From NCBI GenBank assembly GCA_902519445.1, contig CABYJR010000005.1, positions 1-34,377 on the forward strand: a stretch of 34,377 bases of DNA, in the 5' to 3' direction. The notes below the pieces were generated by a model. That model was given only the letters and a program-made list of their open reading frames with translations, had not been told where the DNA came from and did not search any database. The DNA is from an uncultured Pelagibacteraceae bacterium (GTDB lineage: Bacteria; Pseudomonadota; Alphaproteobacteria; Pelagibacterales; Pelagibacteraceae). How positions within the stretch are numbered: position 1 is the first letter of the stretch; each line of letters starts with the position of its first letter. Positions 22,797 through 34,372 of the stretch are shown here, one piece after another. A program made the position numbers and the translations under genes.

Positions 22797-25685
22797 TTAG
22801 CTAAGTACCTTATGCAAGATCTCATTCTGCTGTGCAAGATGTTTTTTTAGATATCCACTAGCAGGGGATGCGGCAGGTTTTCTACCAATATATTTAACCT
22901 CTCTGTTTTCTGCTTTTATTAAATCCAAGCTCCACTGGATATAATTTCTAGCTGTGTTCCAAGCTCCCATATTTTTAGGTTCTTCTTGACACCAATAAAA
23001 TTTGGAATTTTTTTTGAACCGTTTTAACTCTTTAGCAAGAGTTTTTACAGGAAAAGGGTATAATTGTTCTATTCTAATAATAAATACCTCTCTATTTTTT
23101 ATTTTTTCTCTAGCCTCGATTAGATCAAAATAAATTTTTCCTGAACATATAATTACTTTTTTTATTTTTTTATCTTCTTTAAGCTCAATTAAACCGTATT
23201 TTTTAAAATCCGCATGATCATTAAGAATCCTATGAAATGTATTTTTTTTAGTAAAATCTTCAATATTTGAAGTGCATCTTTTATTCCTTAACAAAGATTT
23301 TGGTGTCATAATAATTAAAGGTTTTCTAAAATCCCTATGAATTTGCCTTCTTAAAGCATGAAAATAATTTGCTGGTGTAGTGCAATTCATAACTTGAATA
23401 TTTTCCTGAGCACATAATTGTAAAAATCTTTCTAATCTGGCTGATGAATGTTCTGGTCCTTGTCCTTCATAACCGTGCGGTAGCAACATTACTAAACCAT
23501 TTGCTCTCGCCCATTTTCTTTCAGCAGATGTAATAAATTGATCTATTATAACTTGCGCTCCATTTGCAAAATCTCCGAACTGAGCTTCCCAAACTACTAG
23601 GGTAGTTGGTTCTGATAATGCATATCCGTATTCAAATCCAAGAACAGCCATTTCTGAAAGCAAACTATCAATTACTTCATATCTTTTTTGATTTTTTAAA
23701 ATATTGTTCAATGGGGTATAGTAAGAGCTATCTCTTTGATCCCTAAGAACAGAATGACGCTGGCTGAAAGTACCTCTGCCAGAATCTTGACCAGAAAGTC
23801 TAACTGGATAACCTTCTTCCAATAATGTTGCAAATGCTAATAGCTCAGCAGTGGCCCAATCAAATCCCTTACCTGAAAGAAACATCTTTTTTTTATTTTC
23901 AAATATTTTTTTTATTGTTGGATGAGGATTAAATTCTTTTGGAATTGTTGTAATTTTTTCCCCAATTTCTTTTATTTTTTCAATTGATACACCGGTGACT
24001 CCTCTTCTATCTTTTCCTCTTTCGGGTTTGTATCTTGACCAAACACCAGCGTACCATTCTAATTTTGGTTTATATTCTTTTGCTGTTTTAAATTGATTTT
24101 CAAGAAGATTTTTAAATTGCATTTTCATGCTATTAAATTCTTCTTTATTAATGGTTCCTTCTTTAATTAATTTATTAGCATAAATATTTAGTGCTGTTTC
24201 ATGTTTCTTAATATTTTTATACATGACAGGTTGAGTAAAAGATGGTTCGTCACCTTCGTTGTGACCAAATCTTCTATAGCAAATCATATCCAGTACCACG
24301 TCTCGATTAAATTTTTGTCTAAATTCCATTGCAATTCTTGCACAATGCACTACCGCTTCAGGATCGTCACCATTCACATGTAAAATTGGAGCATCAACCA
24401 TTTTTGCTAAATCAGATGGATAAGGAGAAGACCTTGCAAATTTTGGACTTGTGGTAAATCCTATTTGATTATTGACTATAATATGTATTGTTCCTCCAGT
24501 ATTATGACCTGGAAGTCCTGACATTGCAAAACATTCGGCAACAACGCCTTGACCAGCGAATGCAGCGTCACCATGAATCAAAATTGGAACTACCTGTCTT
24601 CTTTTTTTATCTTTATGAAAAAATTGTTTAGCACGTGTTTGCCCAAGAACTACTGGATTTACAGCTTCAAGATGTGAAGGGTTATCCGCCAAAGATATGT
24701 GAACTAAATTGCCATCAAATTCTCTATTTGATGAAGCTCCCAAATGATATTTTACATCTCCAGTAGAATCTGCGTTGAAAGAAGCATACTCGCCAGCAAA
24801 CTCATTAAACATTCTCTTGTAAGATTTTTGTAATACATTCGCCAAAATATTTAATCTGCCTCTATGCGGTTGGCCAATTTTAATTTCTTTAACTCCTAGT
24901 TGTCCACCTCGTTTTATTAATTGTTCTAAGGCTGGTATTAAAGATTCACCCCCATCTATACCAAATCTTTTTGTTCCAACAAATTTAACTGCTAAAAACT
25001 TTTCAAAACCTTCAGCCTGTATTAATTTATTTAATATGGCTTTTTTACCATTAGTAGTAAATTTTATTTTATTTTCCTCTTTTTCCATTCGTTCCCTAAA
25101 CCATATTTTTTCGATTGGATCTGAAATATGCATGTATTCTACTCCAATAGTTGAGCAATATGTTTTTCTAAAAAATGAAAGAATTTCATTAATCGTTGCA
25201 TACCCTTTATCCATATATGCGCCAATATAAATTTTTTTATTATAATCTTCTTTTTTAAAACCGTGGTCAGCTGGATGTAAATCCTCAAGATATTTTCGTT
25301 CCATCATTCCAAGAGGATCAAGATTTGCAATAAGATGACCTCTAATTCTATATGCTCTGATTAAGGCAATAGCTTTTACAGATTCTTCTTTTTCTTTTTC
25401 GTTGGTAATATCTGTAACTGTAGCAGGACTTTTATTACTTAAATTTTTTTGATTATAATTAATTTCTAAATTGCTTTTTTTTCTTGGCGCCCAACTTGGT
25501 CCCAGTATTTCCTTTTTAATAATTTCTTGATCATCATTAAGTCCATCAAAAAATTCAATCCAGCTTTGAGGAATAGATTTTGGGTTATTTAAATATTTTA
25601 AATACAATTCTTTAATAAATGGACTATTAACTCCATGCAAAAAAGAAGTTTTTTCAAAAATTAAATTATCTTTATTTGTTGTCAT
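22797..25685 (-). CDS. sucA: 2-oxoglutarate dehydrogenase E1
   Basis: 962 residues, full length for SucA. The N-terminal segment binding E2 is present ([32 protein letters not shown]). The thiamine diphosphate motif runs from GDAAFAGQG to [37 protein letters not shown] and [16 protein letters not shown] are classic SucA blocks. It decarboxylates 2-oxoglutarate and passes the succinyl group to SucB. A 41-base gap before it, the largest in this run, contains a plausible promoter. No clear Shine-Dalgarno precedes the ATG. Confidence 0.97.
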   Translation of the reverse strand: MTTNKDNLIFEKTSFLHGVNSPFIKELYLKYLNNPKSIPQSWIEFFDGLNDDQEIIKKEILGPSWAPRKKSNLEINYNQKNLSNKSPATVTDITNEKEKEESVKAIALIRAYRIRGHLIANLDPLGMMERKYLEDLHPADHGFKKEDYNKKIYIGAYMDKGYATINEILSFFRKTYCSTIGVEYMHISDPIEKIWFRERMEKEENKIKFTTNGKKAILNKLIQAEGFEKFLAVKFVGTKRFGIDGGESLIPALEQLIKRGGQLGVKEIKIGQPHRGRLNILANVLQKSYKRMFNEFAGEYASFNADSTGDVKYHLGASSNREFDGNLVHISLADNPSHLEAVNPVVLGQTRAKQFFHKDKKRRQVVPILIHGDAAFAGQGVVAECFAMSGLPGHNTGGTIHIIVNNQIGFTTSPKFARSSPYPSDLAKMVDAPILHVNGDDPEAVVHCARIAMEFRQKFNRDVVLDMICYRRFGHNEGDEPSFTQPVMYKNIKKHETALNIYANKLIKEGTINKEEFNSMKMQFKNLLENQFKTAKEYKPKLEWYAGVWSRYKPERGKDRRGVTGVSIEKIKEIGEKITTIPKEFNPHPTIKKIFENKKKMFLSGKGFDWATAELLAFATLLEEGYPVRLSGQDSGRGTFSQRHSVLRDQRDSSYYTPLNNILKNQKRYEVIDSLLSEMAVLGFEYGYALSEPTTLVVWEAQFGDFANGAQVIIDQFITSAERKWARANGLVMLLPHGYEGQGPEHSSARLERFLQLCAQENIQVMNCTTPANYFHALRRQIHRDFRKPLIIMTPKSLLRNKRCTSNIEDFTKKNTFHRILNDHADFKKYGLIELKEDKKIKKVIICSGKIYFDLIEAREKIKNREVFIIRIEQLYPFPVKTLAKELKRFKKNSKFYWCQEEPKNMGAWNTARNYIQWSLDLIKAENREVKYIGRKPAASPASGYLKKHLAQQNEILHKVLS

Positions 25686-25708
25686 GAACTGAAAAATAAA
25701 TTTTCTTT

Positions 25709-25737
25709 ATTATAAAATCGTTAAAACTATCTTGCAA
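25709..25737 (-). promoter_or_regulatory. Possible internal promoter for sucA-sucB-lpdA
   Basis: Read on the minus strand: TTGCAA (25737-25732, 4 of 6) lies within the last codons of sucD, followed by 17 bases and a perfect TATAAT (25714-25709). Transcription would start near 25702, 17 bases before the sucA ATG. This would allow the 2-oxoglutarate dehydrogenase genes to be expressed apart from sdh-mdh-sucCD. Confidence 0.5.
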
Positions 25738-26602
25738 GTTTGTCATGCAAAGTTTTGCCAATTTCTGCTGGCGACTCTGCTATAAAAATACCACTAGACT
25801 TCATTTTTTCTATTTTTTCTTCAGCGCCACCCTTTCCGCCTGATATAATTGCTCCTGCATGCCCCATTCTTCTGCCTGGAGGCGCAGTTTTTCCTGCAAT
25901 AAATCCAACTATAGGTTTTTTGGTTTTTGAGGATTTGATAAATTCTGCCGCTTCTTCTTCTGAAGATCCTCCTATTTCTCCTATTAATAAAATTGATTCT
26001 GTTTTTTTATCTTTTAAAAAAAGCTCTAAACAGTCTATAAAGCTTGTTCCAAAAATAGGATCACCTCCAATACCTATTACCGTTGATTGACCTAATCCAT
26101 TTTCACTTGTTTGTGCAACAGCCTCGTATGTAAGTGTTCCAGAACGAGAAACAATTCCACATGTACCTTTTTTGTGAATATTTCCAGGCATAATTCCAAT
26201 CTTACATTCATCTGGAGTAATAATTCCTGGACAATTTGGACCAATTAAACGAGATTTTGATTTAACTAATTTTTCTTTAACTTTAATCATATCTAAAACT
26301 GGAATTCCCTCTGTTATACAAACAATCAAAGGAATTTCGCTTTCGATTGCTTCGATTATTGCCGATGCTGCAAATTTGGCGGGTACATAAATCATTGTTG
26401 CATTTGCTTTAGTTTTTTTTACGGCCTCTTCGACTGTATTAAAAACAGGTCTGTCCAAATGAACTTGCCCTCCTTTTTTAGGGGTGACGCCTCCAACTAA
26501 ATTAGTTCCATAGGAAATAGCTTGTTCTGAATGAAAAGTTCCATGAGAACCTGTAAAACCCTGACAAATTACTCTCGTATTTTTATCGATCAAAACAGAC
26601 AT
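25727..26602 (-). CDS. sucD: Succinyl-CoA synthetase, alpha subunit
   Basis: 291 residues. CoA-binding N-terminal domain ([20 protein letters not shown]), [11 protein letters not shown], and the phosphorylated His248 in [17 protein letters not shown] identify the alpha subunit. [14 protein letters not shown] supplies the contact Glu. With SucC it forms ATP or GTP from succinyl-CoA. The spacing to sucC is one base, indicating coupling, and the standard length shows an intact gene. Confidence 0.97.
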   Translation of the reverse strand: MSVLIDKNTRVICQGFTGSHGTFHSEQAISYGTNLVGGVTPKKGGQVHLDRPVFNTVEEAVKKTKANATMIYVPAKFAASAIIEAIESEIPLIVCITEGIPVLDMIKVKEKLVKSKSRLIGPNCPGIITPDECKIGIMPGNIHKKGTCGIVSRSGTLTYEAVAQTSENGLGQSTVIGIGGDPIFGTSFIDCLELFLKDKKTESILLIGEIGGSSEEEAAEFIKSSKTKKPIVGFIAGKTAPPGRRMGHAGAIISGGKGGAEEKIEKMKSSGIFIAESPAEIGKTLHDKLAR

Positions 26603-26603
26603 T

Positions 26604-27764
26604 TTATTTTGTAGCCTCTACTATTTTTTTTGCAGCATCAGATAAATTGTTTGCTGATATAATTTTTAAATTTGATTTTTCTAAGATTTCTTTACCCAAT
26701 TTTGCATTTGTGCCTGATAACCTAACAACCAGGGGTACTGACAAATTAATTTCTTTTGCTGCATCAACTACACCTTGGGCAAGAACATCACACCTCATAA
26801 TTCCACCAAAGATATTGATTAAAATTCCTTTTACATTTTTATCTGACAGTATAATTTTAAATGCTGCTGATACTTTTTCCTTTGAAGCTCCGCCACCCAC
26901 ATCAAGAAAATTGGCAGGTTCAGACCCATATAATTTAATAATATCTAAAGTTGCCATAGCTAATCCCGCTCCATTCACCATGCAACCAATTGTTCCGTCT
27001 AATTTAATATAAGATAAATCATACTTGCTAGCTTCTAATTCTATTGGGTCTATTTCATTTGGATCTTTTAATAATAAAATATCTTCATGACGGTATAGTG
27101 CGTTATCATCAAAATTAATCTTAGCATCTAAACATATTAGTTCTTCTTTATTGGTTAAAACTAGTGGATTTATCTCAATTAAACTTGCATCTTTCTCAAT
27201 TAAAATTTTGTGAATTGCTTTAATAAGATTAAAAGCTTTGCTCTTTAATTTTTCTGGCAAATTAAATGGTTTTACTATCTTATTAATTTCTGAATCTTCA
27301 ATTAATTTAGAAAAATTTAACTTAACTGTAGTAATTTTCTCAGGATTTTTTTTTGCAACTTTTTCAATATCAACCCCACCTTCGAAACTGCTGATAAAGG
27401 CAATTTTTGAACTAGATCTATCAACCAAACAAGATAAGTAAAATTCTTTGTTTATTTCACAGGTTTCTTCAATATATATTCTTTTAACTTTTTTCCCAGC
27501 TGGACCGGTTTGATGGGTAACAAGCGTTTTTCCAAGCATATTTTTCGCTTCTTCATTTAGTTCGTTAAAATTTTTTATTATTTTAATTCCACCAGCCTTA
27601 CCCCTCCCTCCAGCATGAATTTGGGCTTTTAAAATAAAATTAGCAGAATTTAATTTTTTGATTTTTTTAGTTACTTCAGAAAGATCATAAATTACAACAC
27701 CATTTAAAATGGGTATACCAAATCTTTTTAGTATTTCTTTAGCTTGGTGTTCGTGAATATTCAT
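26604..27764 (-). CDS. sucC: Succinyl-CoA synthetase, beta subunit
   Basis: 386 residues, normal for SucC. The ATP-grasp N-terminal domain starts [19 protein letters not shown] with [15 protein letters not shown] for nucleotide binding. [10 protein letters not shown] supplies metal ligands, and [13 protein letters not shown] and [15 protein letters not shown] the CoA-ligase domain. It lies five bases after the membrane protein gene and one base before sucD. Nucleotide preference (ATP or GTP) is not called. Confidence 0.97.
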   Translation of the reverse strand: MNIHEHQAKEILKRFGIPILNGVVIYDLSEVTKKIKKLNSANFILKAQIHAGGRGKAGGIKIIKNFNELNEEAKNMLGKTLVTHQTGPAGKKVKRIYIEETCEINKEFYLSCLVDRSSSKIAFISSFEGGVDIEKVAKKNPEKITTVKLNFSKLIEDSEINKIVKPFNLPEKLKSKAFNLIKAIHKILIEKDASLIEINPLVLTNKEELICLDAKINFDDNALYRHEDILLLKDPNEIDPIELEASKYDLSYIKLDGTIGCMVNGAGLAMATLDIIKLYGSEPANFLDVGGGASKEKVSAAFKIILSDKNVKGILINIFGGIMRCDVLAQGVVDAAKEINLSVPLVVRLSGTNAKLGKEILEKSNLKIISANNLSDAAKKIVEATK

Positions 27765-27769
27765 AAATT

Positions 27770-29329
27770 TTAGTCATTAATTTCTTTACAATTTTTTATT
27801 TCATAGCTTGTTAATATTTTGTTTATTTTATTCTCTTGAAAACATTCATTATCAACATAGTCATATAAATTTGATGATTGTACAGGATGCACTATATAAA
27901 CAACTTTTATATTATTATTTTTTAATGAATTTATTATTAGTTTCTTATAACTCGTAAAATACTCGCTATTAACTTGAGGATAATCGGTTCCATCAAATAT
28001 ATGCCATCTCGTAGTGGAGAAAGTTTTGTTCTCTAAAATAGCAGAGAAAAAAGAGTAATTTGTCATAATCATTTTATTTCTATTGTCATTTTTAAAGTAA
28101 TTTTTCATTTCGTTAATTAAATTTATTTCTTGGTTAGGATTTTCGCTATATTCTGGACTAATCCATTTTAACCCTGAAAGTTTTTTATCTATTTGGTCAG
28201 CATTAACTGCTAGGTTCAAATCCGAGTAGGTTAACTCATGAAACTTTCTGTTTTCATTAAATCTAAGGTGATACTTGGTCGTGAGCCCCAAACAAAATAA
28301 TATAAGTACCACAGATATAATTAATTTATTTGAATTAATACTTATATGCGAAAATGCAATTAAAATTGGAATTAAAAAAAATATAAAAGTTTGATTTCTT
28401 GTAAGCAGTTGATGAAAAATCAATGAAAATGTTAATAAAACTAAAATTATGAAATAAAAAAAATCTTTACTTTTAAAATATTTTTTTTCTGAGAATAAAT
28501 TTTTAATATTAATATAAGCCAAAGGTAGTAATGATATGTAGATGAATTTAAAATGTGCAACTAAATTACTAAAATCAAGTCCTAGATTGCTAAATCTTTT
28601 GTTTCCTATTGTTTGTGGATACAAAATATATTGTTCTAAAAAAGAAGATAAGCTAATTCCCTGAAATTTTCCAAAAATTATTACAAATAATATTGTAAAA
28701 ATAAAGCTCAAAAATGAATAAAAAATCCATTTAAATTTTTTTAGAGATATAGAATAATAAATCAGAATTATAATTGCTGATATTATTACATATGTTGCGG
28801 GAACTTGTTTTGACAAAAATGCAAAAATAAAAGCAATAGGTAATAAAATCCAATAATAAATTTTATTGTTTTTAATTGCTAATATTAAAAAATAAATACC
28901 TATTAACGAAAAAAAAGCTGAATGGTGATCTACAAAAGGAGTGCCGCTAGAAGGATAAGCAAGTATAGAAAAAAACAAAGAATAAATAAAACTATAGATA
29001 GTATTTAGATTGAAATTTCTTAAAACTATATAAGTTATAATAGCTAAAATCGCATTAATAATTGAAGCGTGTAATATATAAATTTGCCAATTAACTCCGA
29101 ACAAATAAAAAAAGAGTGCTTGAAAATAATCTACAAATGGTCCAGAAACAATCCAGTAATCTTTAAAGGGATGCTCATTTAATAGAATTCTATATCCTGT
29201 ATCAAAATGAGAAAAACTATCAACGGGAAAAACTCCTATATTCCCATAGTATTGATTTATTAAAATAGAAAAAAGAAAAAGCGCAACAAATATAAAAAAC
29301 TTATTATTAAACAATATGATATTTTTCAT
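27770..29329 (-). CDS. Multi-pass membrane protein, GT-C glycosyltransferase-like
   Basis: 519 residues, not recognised as a named family member. About 10-11 membrane helices fill residues 10 to about 360, followed by a soluble tail of about 150 residues. The N-terminal periplasmic loop, VFPVDSFSHFDTGYRILLNEHPFKDYW then GPFVDYF, resembles the first loop of GT-C enzymes (GT39/GT83, ArnT-like), where an acidic residue is catalytic and a lipid-linked sugar is the donor. An FVDHHSAFF motif adds possible metal or acid residues. It sits between mdh (20-base gap) and sucC (5-base gap), so it is co-transcribed with TCA genes. A sugar-transfer role is inferred from fold-like features only. Confidence 0.5.
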   Translation of the reverse strand: MKNIILFNNKFFIFVALFLFSILINQYYGNIGVFPVDSFSHFDTGYRILLNEHPFKDYWIVSGPFVDYFQALFFYLFGVNWQIYILHASIINAILAIITYIVLRNFNLNTIYSFIYSLFFSILAYPSSGTPFVDHHSAFFSLIGIYFLILAIKNNKIYYWILLPIAFIFAFLSKQVPATYVIISAIIILIYYSISLKKFKWIFYSFLSFIFTILFVIIFGKFQGISLSSFLEQYILYPQTIGNKRFSNLGLDFSNLVAHFKFIYISLLPLAYINIKNLFSEKKYFKSKDFFYFIILVLLTFSLIFHQLLTRNQTFIFFLIPILIAFSHISINSNKLIISVVLILFCLGLTTKYHLRFNENRKFHELTYSDLNLAVNADQIDKKLSGLKWISPEYSENPNQEINLINEMKNYFKNDNRNKMIMTNYSFFSAILENKTFSTTRWHIFDGTDYPQVNSEYFTSYKKLIINSLKNNNIKVVYIVHPVQSSNLYDYVDNECFQENKINKILTSYEIKNCKEIND

Positions 29330-29349
29330 TATTGGGTTCTTTTAAATAT

Positions 29350-30291
29350 TTATAAATTTTTATCGATATTTTTTGCTGCTTGATATAAATCTTTTACTGC
29401 TTTTATTGATAAATTAAATTGTTCTTTTTCTTCACTTGATAAATCAATTTCTACAACTTTTTCAACACCGTTTTTTCCTATTATTACAGGAACTCCTGCA
29501 TATAAATGCTTTACTCCATACTCTCCATTAAGATAAGCAGCACAGGGCAATATTTTTCTTAGATCTTTTAGATATGATTCTGCCATTTCAACTCCTGAAG
29601 CTGCTGGTGCATAAAATGCTGAACCTTTTTGAAGAAATTTAATAATTTCTGCTCCACCTTTTCTTGTTCTCTCAATTATTAATTCTAGTTTATCTTTTTT
29701 TATAAAATCAGATAAAGAATTTCCATTAACAGTGGTATGATTTGGCATAGGAACCATTGTATCGCCATGACCGCCTAGTACTAAAGTTTCTATATTCTTA
29801 ACTGGAACTTTAAGTTCTTGAGAAAGAAAATATTTAAATCTTGATGAGTCCAAAATTCCAGCCATTCCAACAACTTTGTTAGTGGGCAATCCAGAATACT
29901 TTTGAAGCGCCATAACCATTATATCTAGTGGGTTTGTAATACAAATTACAAAAGCATTTGGAGATGTCTTTTTTATTTCTTGCCCGACTTGCTTTATAAT
30001 TTTTAAATTTGTTTCAAGCAAATCATCTCTTGTCATGCCCGGCTTTCTTGGAACGCCTGCGGTAATAATTATTACATCAGAATTTTCTGTATCTTTATAA
30101 CTGTTAGTTCCAATTAAATTTATGTTAAATCCATCAACTGAAGTTGATTGGGCTATATCTAATGCTTTTCCCTTTGCTAGGCTCTCCGCAACATCAAAAA
30201 GTACTACATCGCCAAGTTCTTTAATACTAATAAGATGCGCTAATGTGCCTCCAATTTGACCTGCTCCTATTAATGTAATTTTTTTTTTCAT
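29350..30291 (-). CDS. mdh: Malate dehydrogenase (LDH-like type)
   Basis: 313 residues. The NAD motif is LIGAGQIGG, and the dicarboxylate-specific arginines Arg82 and Arg88 lie in [23 protein letters not shown], the catalytic pair Asp148/His175 ([16 protein letters not shown]) and substrate Arg151 are all present. The sequence follows the LDH-like MDH of alphaproteobacteria, not the E. coli type. It oxidises malate to oxaloacetate. Seven bases separate it from mmsA. Confidence 0.97.
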   Translation of the reverse strand: MKKKITLIGAGQIGGTLAHLISIKELGDVVLFDVAESLAKGKALDIAQSTSVDGFNINLIGTNSYKDTENSDVIIITAGVPRKPGMTRDDLLETNLKIIKQVGQEIKKTSPNAFVICITNPLDIMVMALQKYSGLPTNKVVGMAGILDSSRFKYFLSQELKVPVKNIETLVLGGHGDTMVPMPNHTTVNGNSLSDFIKKDKLELIIERTRKGGAEIIKFLQKGSAFYAPAASGVEMAESYLKDLRKILPCAAYLNGEYGVKHLYAGVPVIIGKNGVEKVVEIDLSSEEKEQFNLSIKAVKDLYQAAKNIDKNL

Positions 30292-30298
30292 TTATAAT

Positions 30299-31792
30299 TT
30301 ATTTCATTATTGGCATTACAAATTCTGGGTCTGATCTTATACCTGAAGGCCATTTAGAAGTAATAGTTTTTAATTTTGTATAAAATCTTACACCTTCTGG
30401 TCCATGCATGTGCTGATCGCCAAATAAAGATCTTTTCCAACCACCAAATGAATGGTACGCAACAGGTACTGGTATAGGAATATTAATTCCAACCATTCCA
30501 ATTTTAATTTTGCTTGCAAAAGTTCTTCCAACATCTCCGTCTCGAGTGTATATGCTTGTTCCATTTCCAAATTCATGTTCGTTTACTAAATTAACGGCCG
30601 ATTCAAAATCTTTAACCCTAACTATTGAAAGAACTGGTCCAAAAATTTCTTCTTTGTAAATTTTCATTTTTTTATCAACATTATCGAAAAGACAACCTCC
30701 AATATAGAAACCTTTTTCATAACCCTGTAATTTTATATTTCTTCCATCAACAACAAGATTTGCTCCTTCTTTAACTCCTAAATCTACATACCCTTTAACT
30801 TTTTCTAAATGTTCTTTTGTAACCAATGGTCCCATTTCTGAATTTTTATCTAGACCAGGACCAACTTTTAATGATTGAACTTTTTTTGAAAGTTTACTAA
30901 CAAGTTGATCTCCCACTTTACCAACAGCTACAGCAACCGATTGCGCCATGCATCTTTCTCCAGCTGAACCATAAGCAGCCCCCATTAAACCATTTACAGC
31001 TTGGTCTAGATCACAATCTGGCATAACTACGCAATGATTTTTTGCTCCACCTAAAGCCTGAACTCTTTTTTCATTTTTTGCAGCATTTTCATAAATATAT
31101 TTTGCAATTGGAGTCGAGCCAACAAAGCTTATGGCAACTACATCTTTATTTGTTAGCAAAGCATCTACTGCTTCCTTGTCCCCATTAACAACATTAAAAA
31201 CTCCATCGGGCAATCCTGCCTGTTTAAATAATTCTGCCAATTTAATCGAACATGATGGGTCTTTTTCGCTAGGTTTTAAAACAAATGTATTTCCGCATGC
31301 TATGGCCATTGGAAACATCCACATTGGAACCATTGCAGGAAAATTAAAAGGCGTAATGCCAGCACAAACTCCTAATGGTTGTCTAATTGACCAACTATCT
31401 ACATCAGTTCCAACATTCTCTGAAAATTCTCCTTTAAGAAGATGGGGTATGCCACAAGCAAACTCTACTACTTCTAATCCTCTGGTTAATGAACCCTTGG
31501 CGTCTTCATAAACTTTTCCATGCTCAGAAACTATAAGTTTAGTTATTTCATCTGAATTTTTTTCTATTAACTCTTTAAATTTAAATATTATTCTTGCTCT
31601 TTGTGCCGGCGGCTTTCTAGACCAATCTAGAAAAGCTTTTTTTGCTTTTTCTACAGCTAAATCTATATCAGCCTTGGAAGCTAAATTAACTTCAGCCGTT
31701 TGTTCACCAGTAGCTGGATTAAATACTTTGGATTTTTTCCTAGAAGATCCCTTAGTTATTTTGCCATCTATAAAATGTTCAATTGAATTCAT
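30299..31792 (-). CDS. mmsA: CoA-acylating methylmalonate-semialdehyde dehydrogenase
   Basis: 497 residues of the aldehyde dehydrogenase superfamily. The catalytic Cys281 lies in GSAGERCMAQS, and TPFNFPAMVPMWMFPMAIACGNTFVLKPSE and INIPIPVPVAYHSFGGWKRSLFGD are the MmsA/IolA signatures that distinguish it from non-acylating relatives. It converts methylmalonate or malonate semialdehyde to propionyl- or acetyl-CoA with NAD+ and CoA, as in valine, beta-alanine or inositol breakdown. No other gene of those pathways is nearby. It sits between sdhB (28-base gap) and mdh (7-base gap), so it is probably expressed with the TCA cycle. AGG lies close before the ATG. Confidence 0.92.
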   Translation of the reverse strand: MNSIEHFIDGKITKGSSRKKSKVFNPATGEQTAEVNLASKADIDLAVEKAKKAFLDWSRKPPAQRARIIFKFKELIEKNSDEITKLIVSEHGKVYEDAKGSLTRGLEVVEFACGIPHLLKGEFSENVGTDVDSWSIRQPLGVCAGITPFNFPAMVPMWMFPMAIACGNTFVLKPSEKDPSCSIKLAELFKQAGLPDGVFNVVNGDKEAVDALLTNKDVVAISFVGSTPIAKYIYENAAKNEKRVQALGGAKNHCVVMPDCDLDQAVNGLMGAAYGSAGERCMAQSVAVAVGKVGDQLVSKLSKKVQSLKVGPGLDKNSEMGPLVTKEHLEKVKGYVDLGVKEGANLVVDGRNIKLQGYEKGFYIGGCLFDNVDKKMKIYKEEIFGPVLSIVRVKDFESAVNLVNEHEFGNGTSIYTRDGDVGRTFASKIKIGMVGINIPIPVPVAYHSFGGWKRSLFGDQHMHGPEGVRFYTKLKTITSKWPSGIRSDPEFVMPIMK

Positions 31793-31820
31793 TTCTGCCT
31801 AAAATGATTTAATTAAGCTT

Positions 31821-32597
31821 CTAGCTTGTTGCAAGCATTTTTTTAATTGAACCTATTGCTCTTGCGGGATTCAAGCCTTTTGGGCAAGAACTGGTACAAT
31901 TCATTATGGTATGACACCTATATAATTTAAGTTTATCAGCTACCATTTTTAACCTTTCTTTTTTTTCATCATCTCTACTATCTGATATCCAACGATACGC
32001 TTGAAGTAAAACTGCGGGTCCCAGATAACTCTCCCCATTCCACCAATAACTCGGGCAAGAAGTTGAGCAGCAAGCACACATAATACACTCGTACAAGCCA
32101 TCAAGCTTTTCTCTATTTTCCTTAGATTGATTAATTTCATTTTTTTCAGATTTAGCTTTTTTTATTTTTAACCAAGGTTCTATTGATTCATATTGTTTAT
32201 ATAATGTGCTTAAATCTGGCACTAAATCTTTCACGACCTTTAAATGCGGAAGAGGAAAAATACGTAAATCTCCCTTTATATCTTTATGTGACTTCATGCA
32301 GGATAGTGTATTTTGGCCATCAACGTTCATAGCACAGGATCCACATACTCCATGGGCGCATGATTTTCTAAATGTCAAAGATGAGTCTATCTCGTTTTTT
32401 ATTTTATTTAGAATATCCAATACTTTATTTCCACATGTATTTAAATCTACCTCAAAGGTATCTTCTCTAGGATTTTCATTTTTTTCAGGATTCCATCTGT
32501 ATATGTGAACTATTTTTATATTTAAAGATCCTGTTTTATCTTTGAAGTATTGTCCTTTTAAAATTTTAGAATTTTTTGGAAGATTAAATTGTACCAT
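31821..32597 (-). CDS. sdhB: Succinate dehydrogenase iron-sulfur subunit
   Basis: 258 residues. The [2Fe-2S] cluster ligands Cys80, 85, 88 and 100 lie in [13 protein letters not shown] and LSC. The [4Fe-4S] and [3Fe-4S] sites are [16 protein letters not shown] and [17 protein letters not shown]. The Ala-His after the first Cys replaces the common Arg-Glu, a small change near the cluster. It links SdhA to the quinone pocket in the membrane. Its ATG overlaps the sdhA stop by one base (TAATG). Confidence 0.96.
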   Translation of the reverse strand: MVQFNLPKNSKILKGQYFKDKTGSLNIKIVHIYRWNPEKNENPREDTFEVDLNTCGNKVLDILNKIKNEIDSSLTFRKSCAHGVCGSCAMNVDGQNTLSCMKSHKDIKGDLRIFPLPHLKVVKDLVPDLSTLYKQYESIEPWLKIKKAKSEKNEINQSKENREKLDGLYECIMCACCSTSCPSYWWNGESYLGPAVLLQAYRWISDSRDDEKKERLKMVADKLKLYRCHTIMNCTSSCPKGLNPARAIGSIKKMLATS

Positions 32598-34372
32598 TAA
32601 TAAACTCTTTCTTTTGGTGGAAAAGTTTGAACATCATTTGTCAACGTTGATAAATTAACTTTGCGATAATTAATTTTAACTTCTTTTCCATTATGCCAGC
32701 TTAAAGTATGTTTCATATAATTTTCATCATCTCTTTTTGGAAAATCCTCTCTAGCGTGTGCACCTCGACTTTCCTTTCTATGATATGCAGATTCCATAGT
32801 TGTTATGGCTTGACGGATAAGATTATCAAATTCTAGCGTTTCCATTAAATCCGTATTAAAAATTAATGATTTATCTTTAATTGATATAGATTCCATCCCC
32901 TCAAAAGGTTTTTTAATTTCATCAATTCCCTGCTTTAAAGTTTTTTCAGTTCTAAATACAGCACATTTTGATTGCATTGTTTTTTGCATTGACAATCTAA
33001 GTTCTGAAGTTTTATTTGAACCATTTCCGTTTCTTAATTTATCAAATCTATCAAGAGACTTGTCGGTTTCGTTTTGTGAAATTTTTTCGTGTGGTGAATT
33101 TGGTTTTACCAGTTCAATAGCCCTCTTAGCTGCTGCTTTTCCAAAAACTACCAGGTCTATCAACGAATTTGAACCTAATCTGTTTGCTCCATGCACTGAA
33201 ACACAAGCTGCCTCTCCTATGGCCATTAATCCTGAAACAGTTTTATCATTACCATTTGATGTTATAACTTCCGCTTTATAGTTCGCGGGTATACCTCCCA
33301 TATTATAGTGAACCGTTGGAACAACTGGAATTGGATCCTTAGTAACATCTCGATGTACAAAAGTTTCCACGGATTCGGATATGCCTGGTAGACGACTTTC
33401 TATAATTTTTCTATCTATATGGTTAATATGCAAATGAATATGATCTTTATTTTTTCCTATTCCTCTTCCCTCGTTAATCTCTATTGCCATTGATCTGCTA
33501 ACCACATCTCTAGAGGCAAGATCTTTAGCTTTGGGTGCATACTTTTCCATGAAGCGCTCACCTTTAGAATTTACTAAATAACCACCTTCTCCCCTAACTG
33601 CTTCAGAAATTAAACATCCAATTCCATAAAGTCCCGTAGGATGAAATTGAACAAATTCCATGTCTTGCAATGGCAAGCCGGCTCTTAAGGCCATTCCGTT
33701 GCCGTCTCCAGTACAAGTATGTGCCGCTGTAGCTGAATAATAAATTTTACCATAACCTCCTGTAGCTAAAATTGTAATATGTGATCTAAATCGATGAATA
33801 GTTCCATCATTTAAATTCCAGGCTAACACACCTTTGCACTCTCCATTTTTCATTAATAAATCTAAAGCGAAATATTCGATGAAAAATTCTGTCTTATGTT
33901 TAAGTGCCTGCCCATATAATGTATGTAAAATTGCATGACCTGTTCTATCTGCAGCAGCACAAGTTCTTTGTACTGGTTCATTTCCATAATTTTTTGTCAT
34001 GCCTCCAAATGCCCGCTGGTATATTTTGCCGTCCTTAGTTCTACTAAAGGGAACGCCATAATGCTCTAGTTCTATAACTGCTTCAGGCGCCTCTTTACAT
34101 AAATATTCTATACAATCTTGATCTCCTAGCCAATCTGATCCCTTAACCGTATCATACATATGCCAACGCCAATCATCTTCACCAGCATTTCCTAAAGCGG
34201 CTGAAATTCCACCTTGGGCTGCAGCTGTATGACTTCTAGTTGGAAACACTTTTGATATGCAGGCAGTTTTTAAACCAGATTCGCTTAATCCAACAGCTGC
34301 TCGCAAACCTGACCCTCCAGCACCTACAACCAGAACATCGTATTCGTGATCAATTATATTATATGCACTCAT
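32597..34372 (-). CDS. sdhA: Succinate dehydrogenase flavoprotein subunit
   Basis: 591 residues, complete, with the ATG five bases from the window edge. The FAD dinucleotide site is [12 protein letters not shown], and the covalent-FAD His48 lies in [11 protein letters not shown]. The active-site segments are [27 protein letters not shown] and [14 protein letters not shown]. It oxidises succinate to fumarate. The membrane anchor genes sdhC and sdhD are expected just upstream, to the right of the window. No promoter can be judged here. Confidence 0.97.
   Translation of the reverse strand: MSAYNIIDHEYDVLVVGAGGSGLRAAVGLSESGLKTACISKVFPTRSHTAAAQGGISAALGNAGEDDWRWHMYDTVKGSDWLGDQDCIEYLCKEAPEAVIELEHYGVPFSRTKDGKIYQRAFGGMTKNYGNEPVQRTCAAADRTGHAILHTLYGQALKHKTEFFIEYFALDLLMKNGECKGVLAWNLNDGTIHRFRSHITILATGGYGKIYYSATAAHTCTGDGNGMALRAGLPLQDMEFVQFHPTGLYGIGCLISEAVRGEGGYLVNSKGERFMEKYAPKAKDLASRDVVSRSMAIEINEGRGIGKNKDHIHLHINHIDRKIIESRLPGISESVETFVHRDVTKDPIPVVPTVHYNMGGIPANYKAEVITSNGNDKTVSGLMAIGEAACVSVHGANRLGSNSLIDLVVFGKAAAKRAIELVKPNSPHEKISQNETDKSLDRFDKLRNGNGSNKTSELRLSMQKTMQSKCAVFRTEKTLKQGIDEIKKPFEGMESISIKDKSLIFNTDLMETLEFDNLIRQAITTMESAYHRKESRGAHAREDFPKRDDENYMKHTLSWHNGKEVKINYRKVNLSTLTNDVQTFPPKERVY

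Noticed and set aside
26647-27012. 121-residue plus-strand ORF opposite sucC, and similar antisense ORFs over sucB, sucD, xdhAB, mmsA and sdhAB
   Set aside because: Each mirrors a conserved gene on the other strand and has no domain or start signal of its own.
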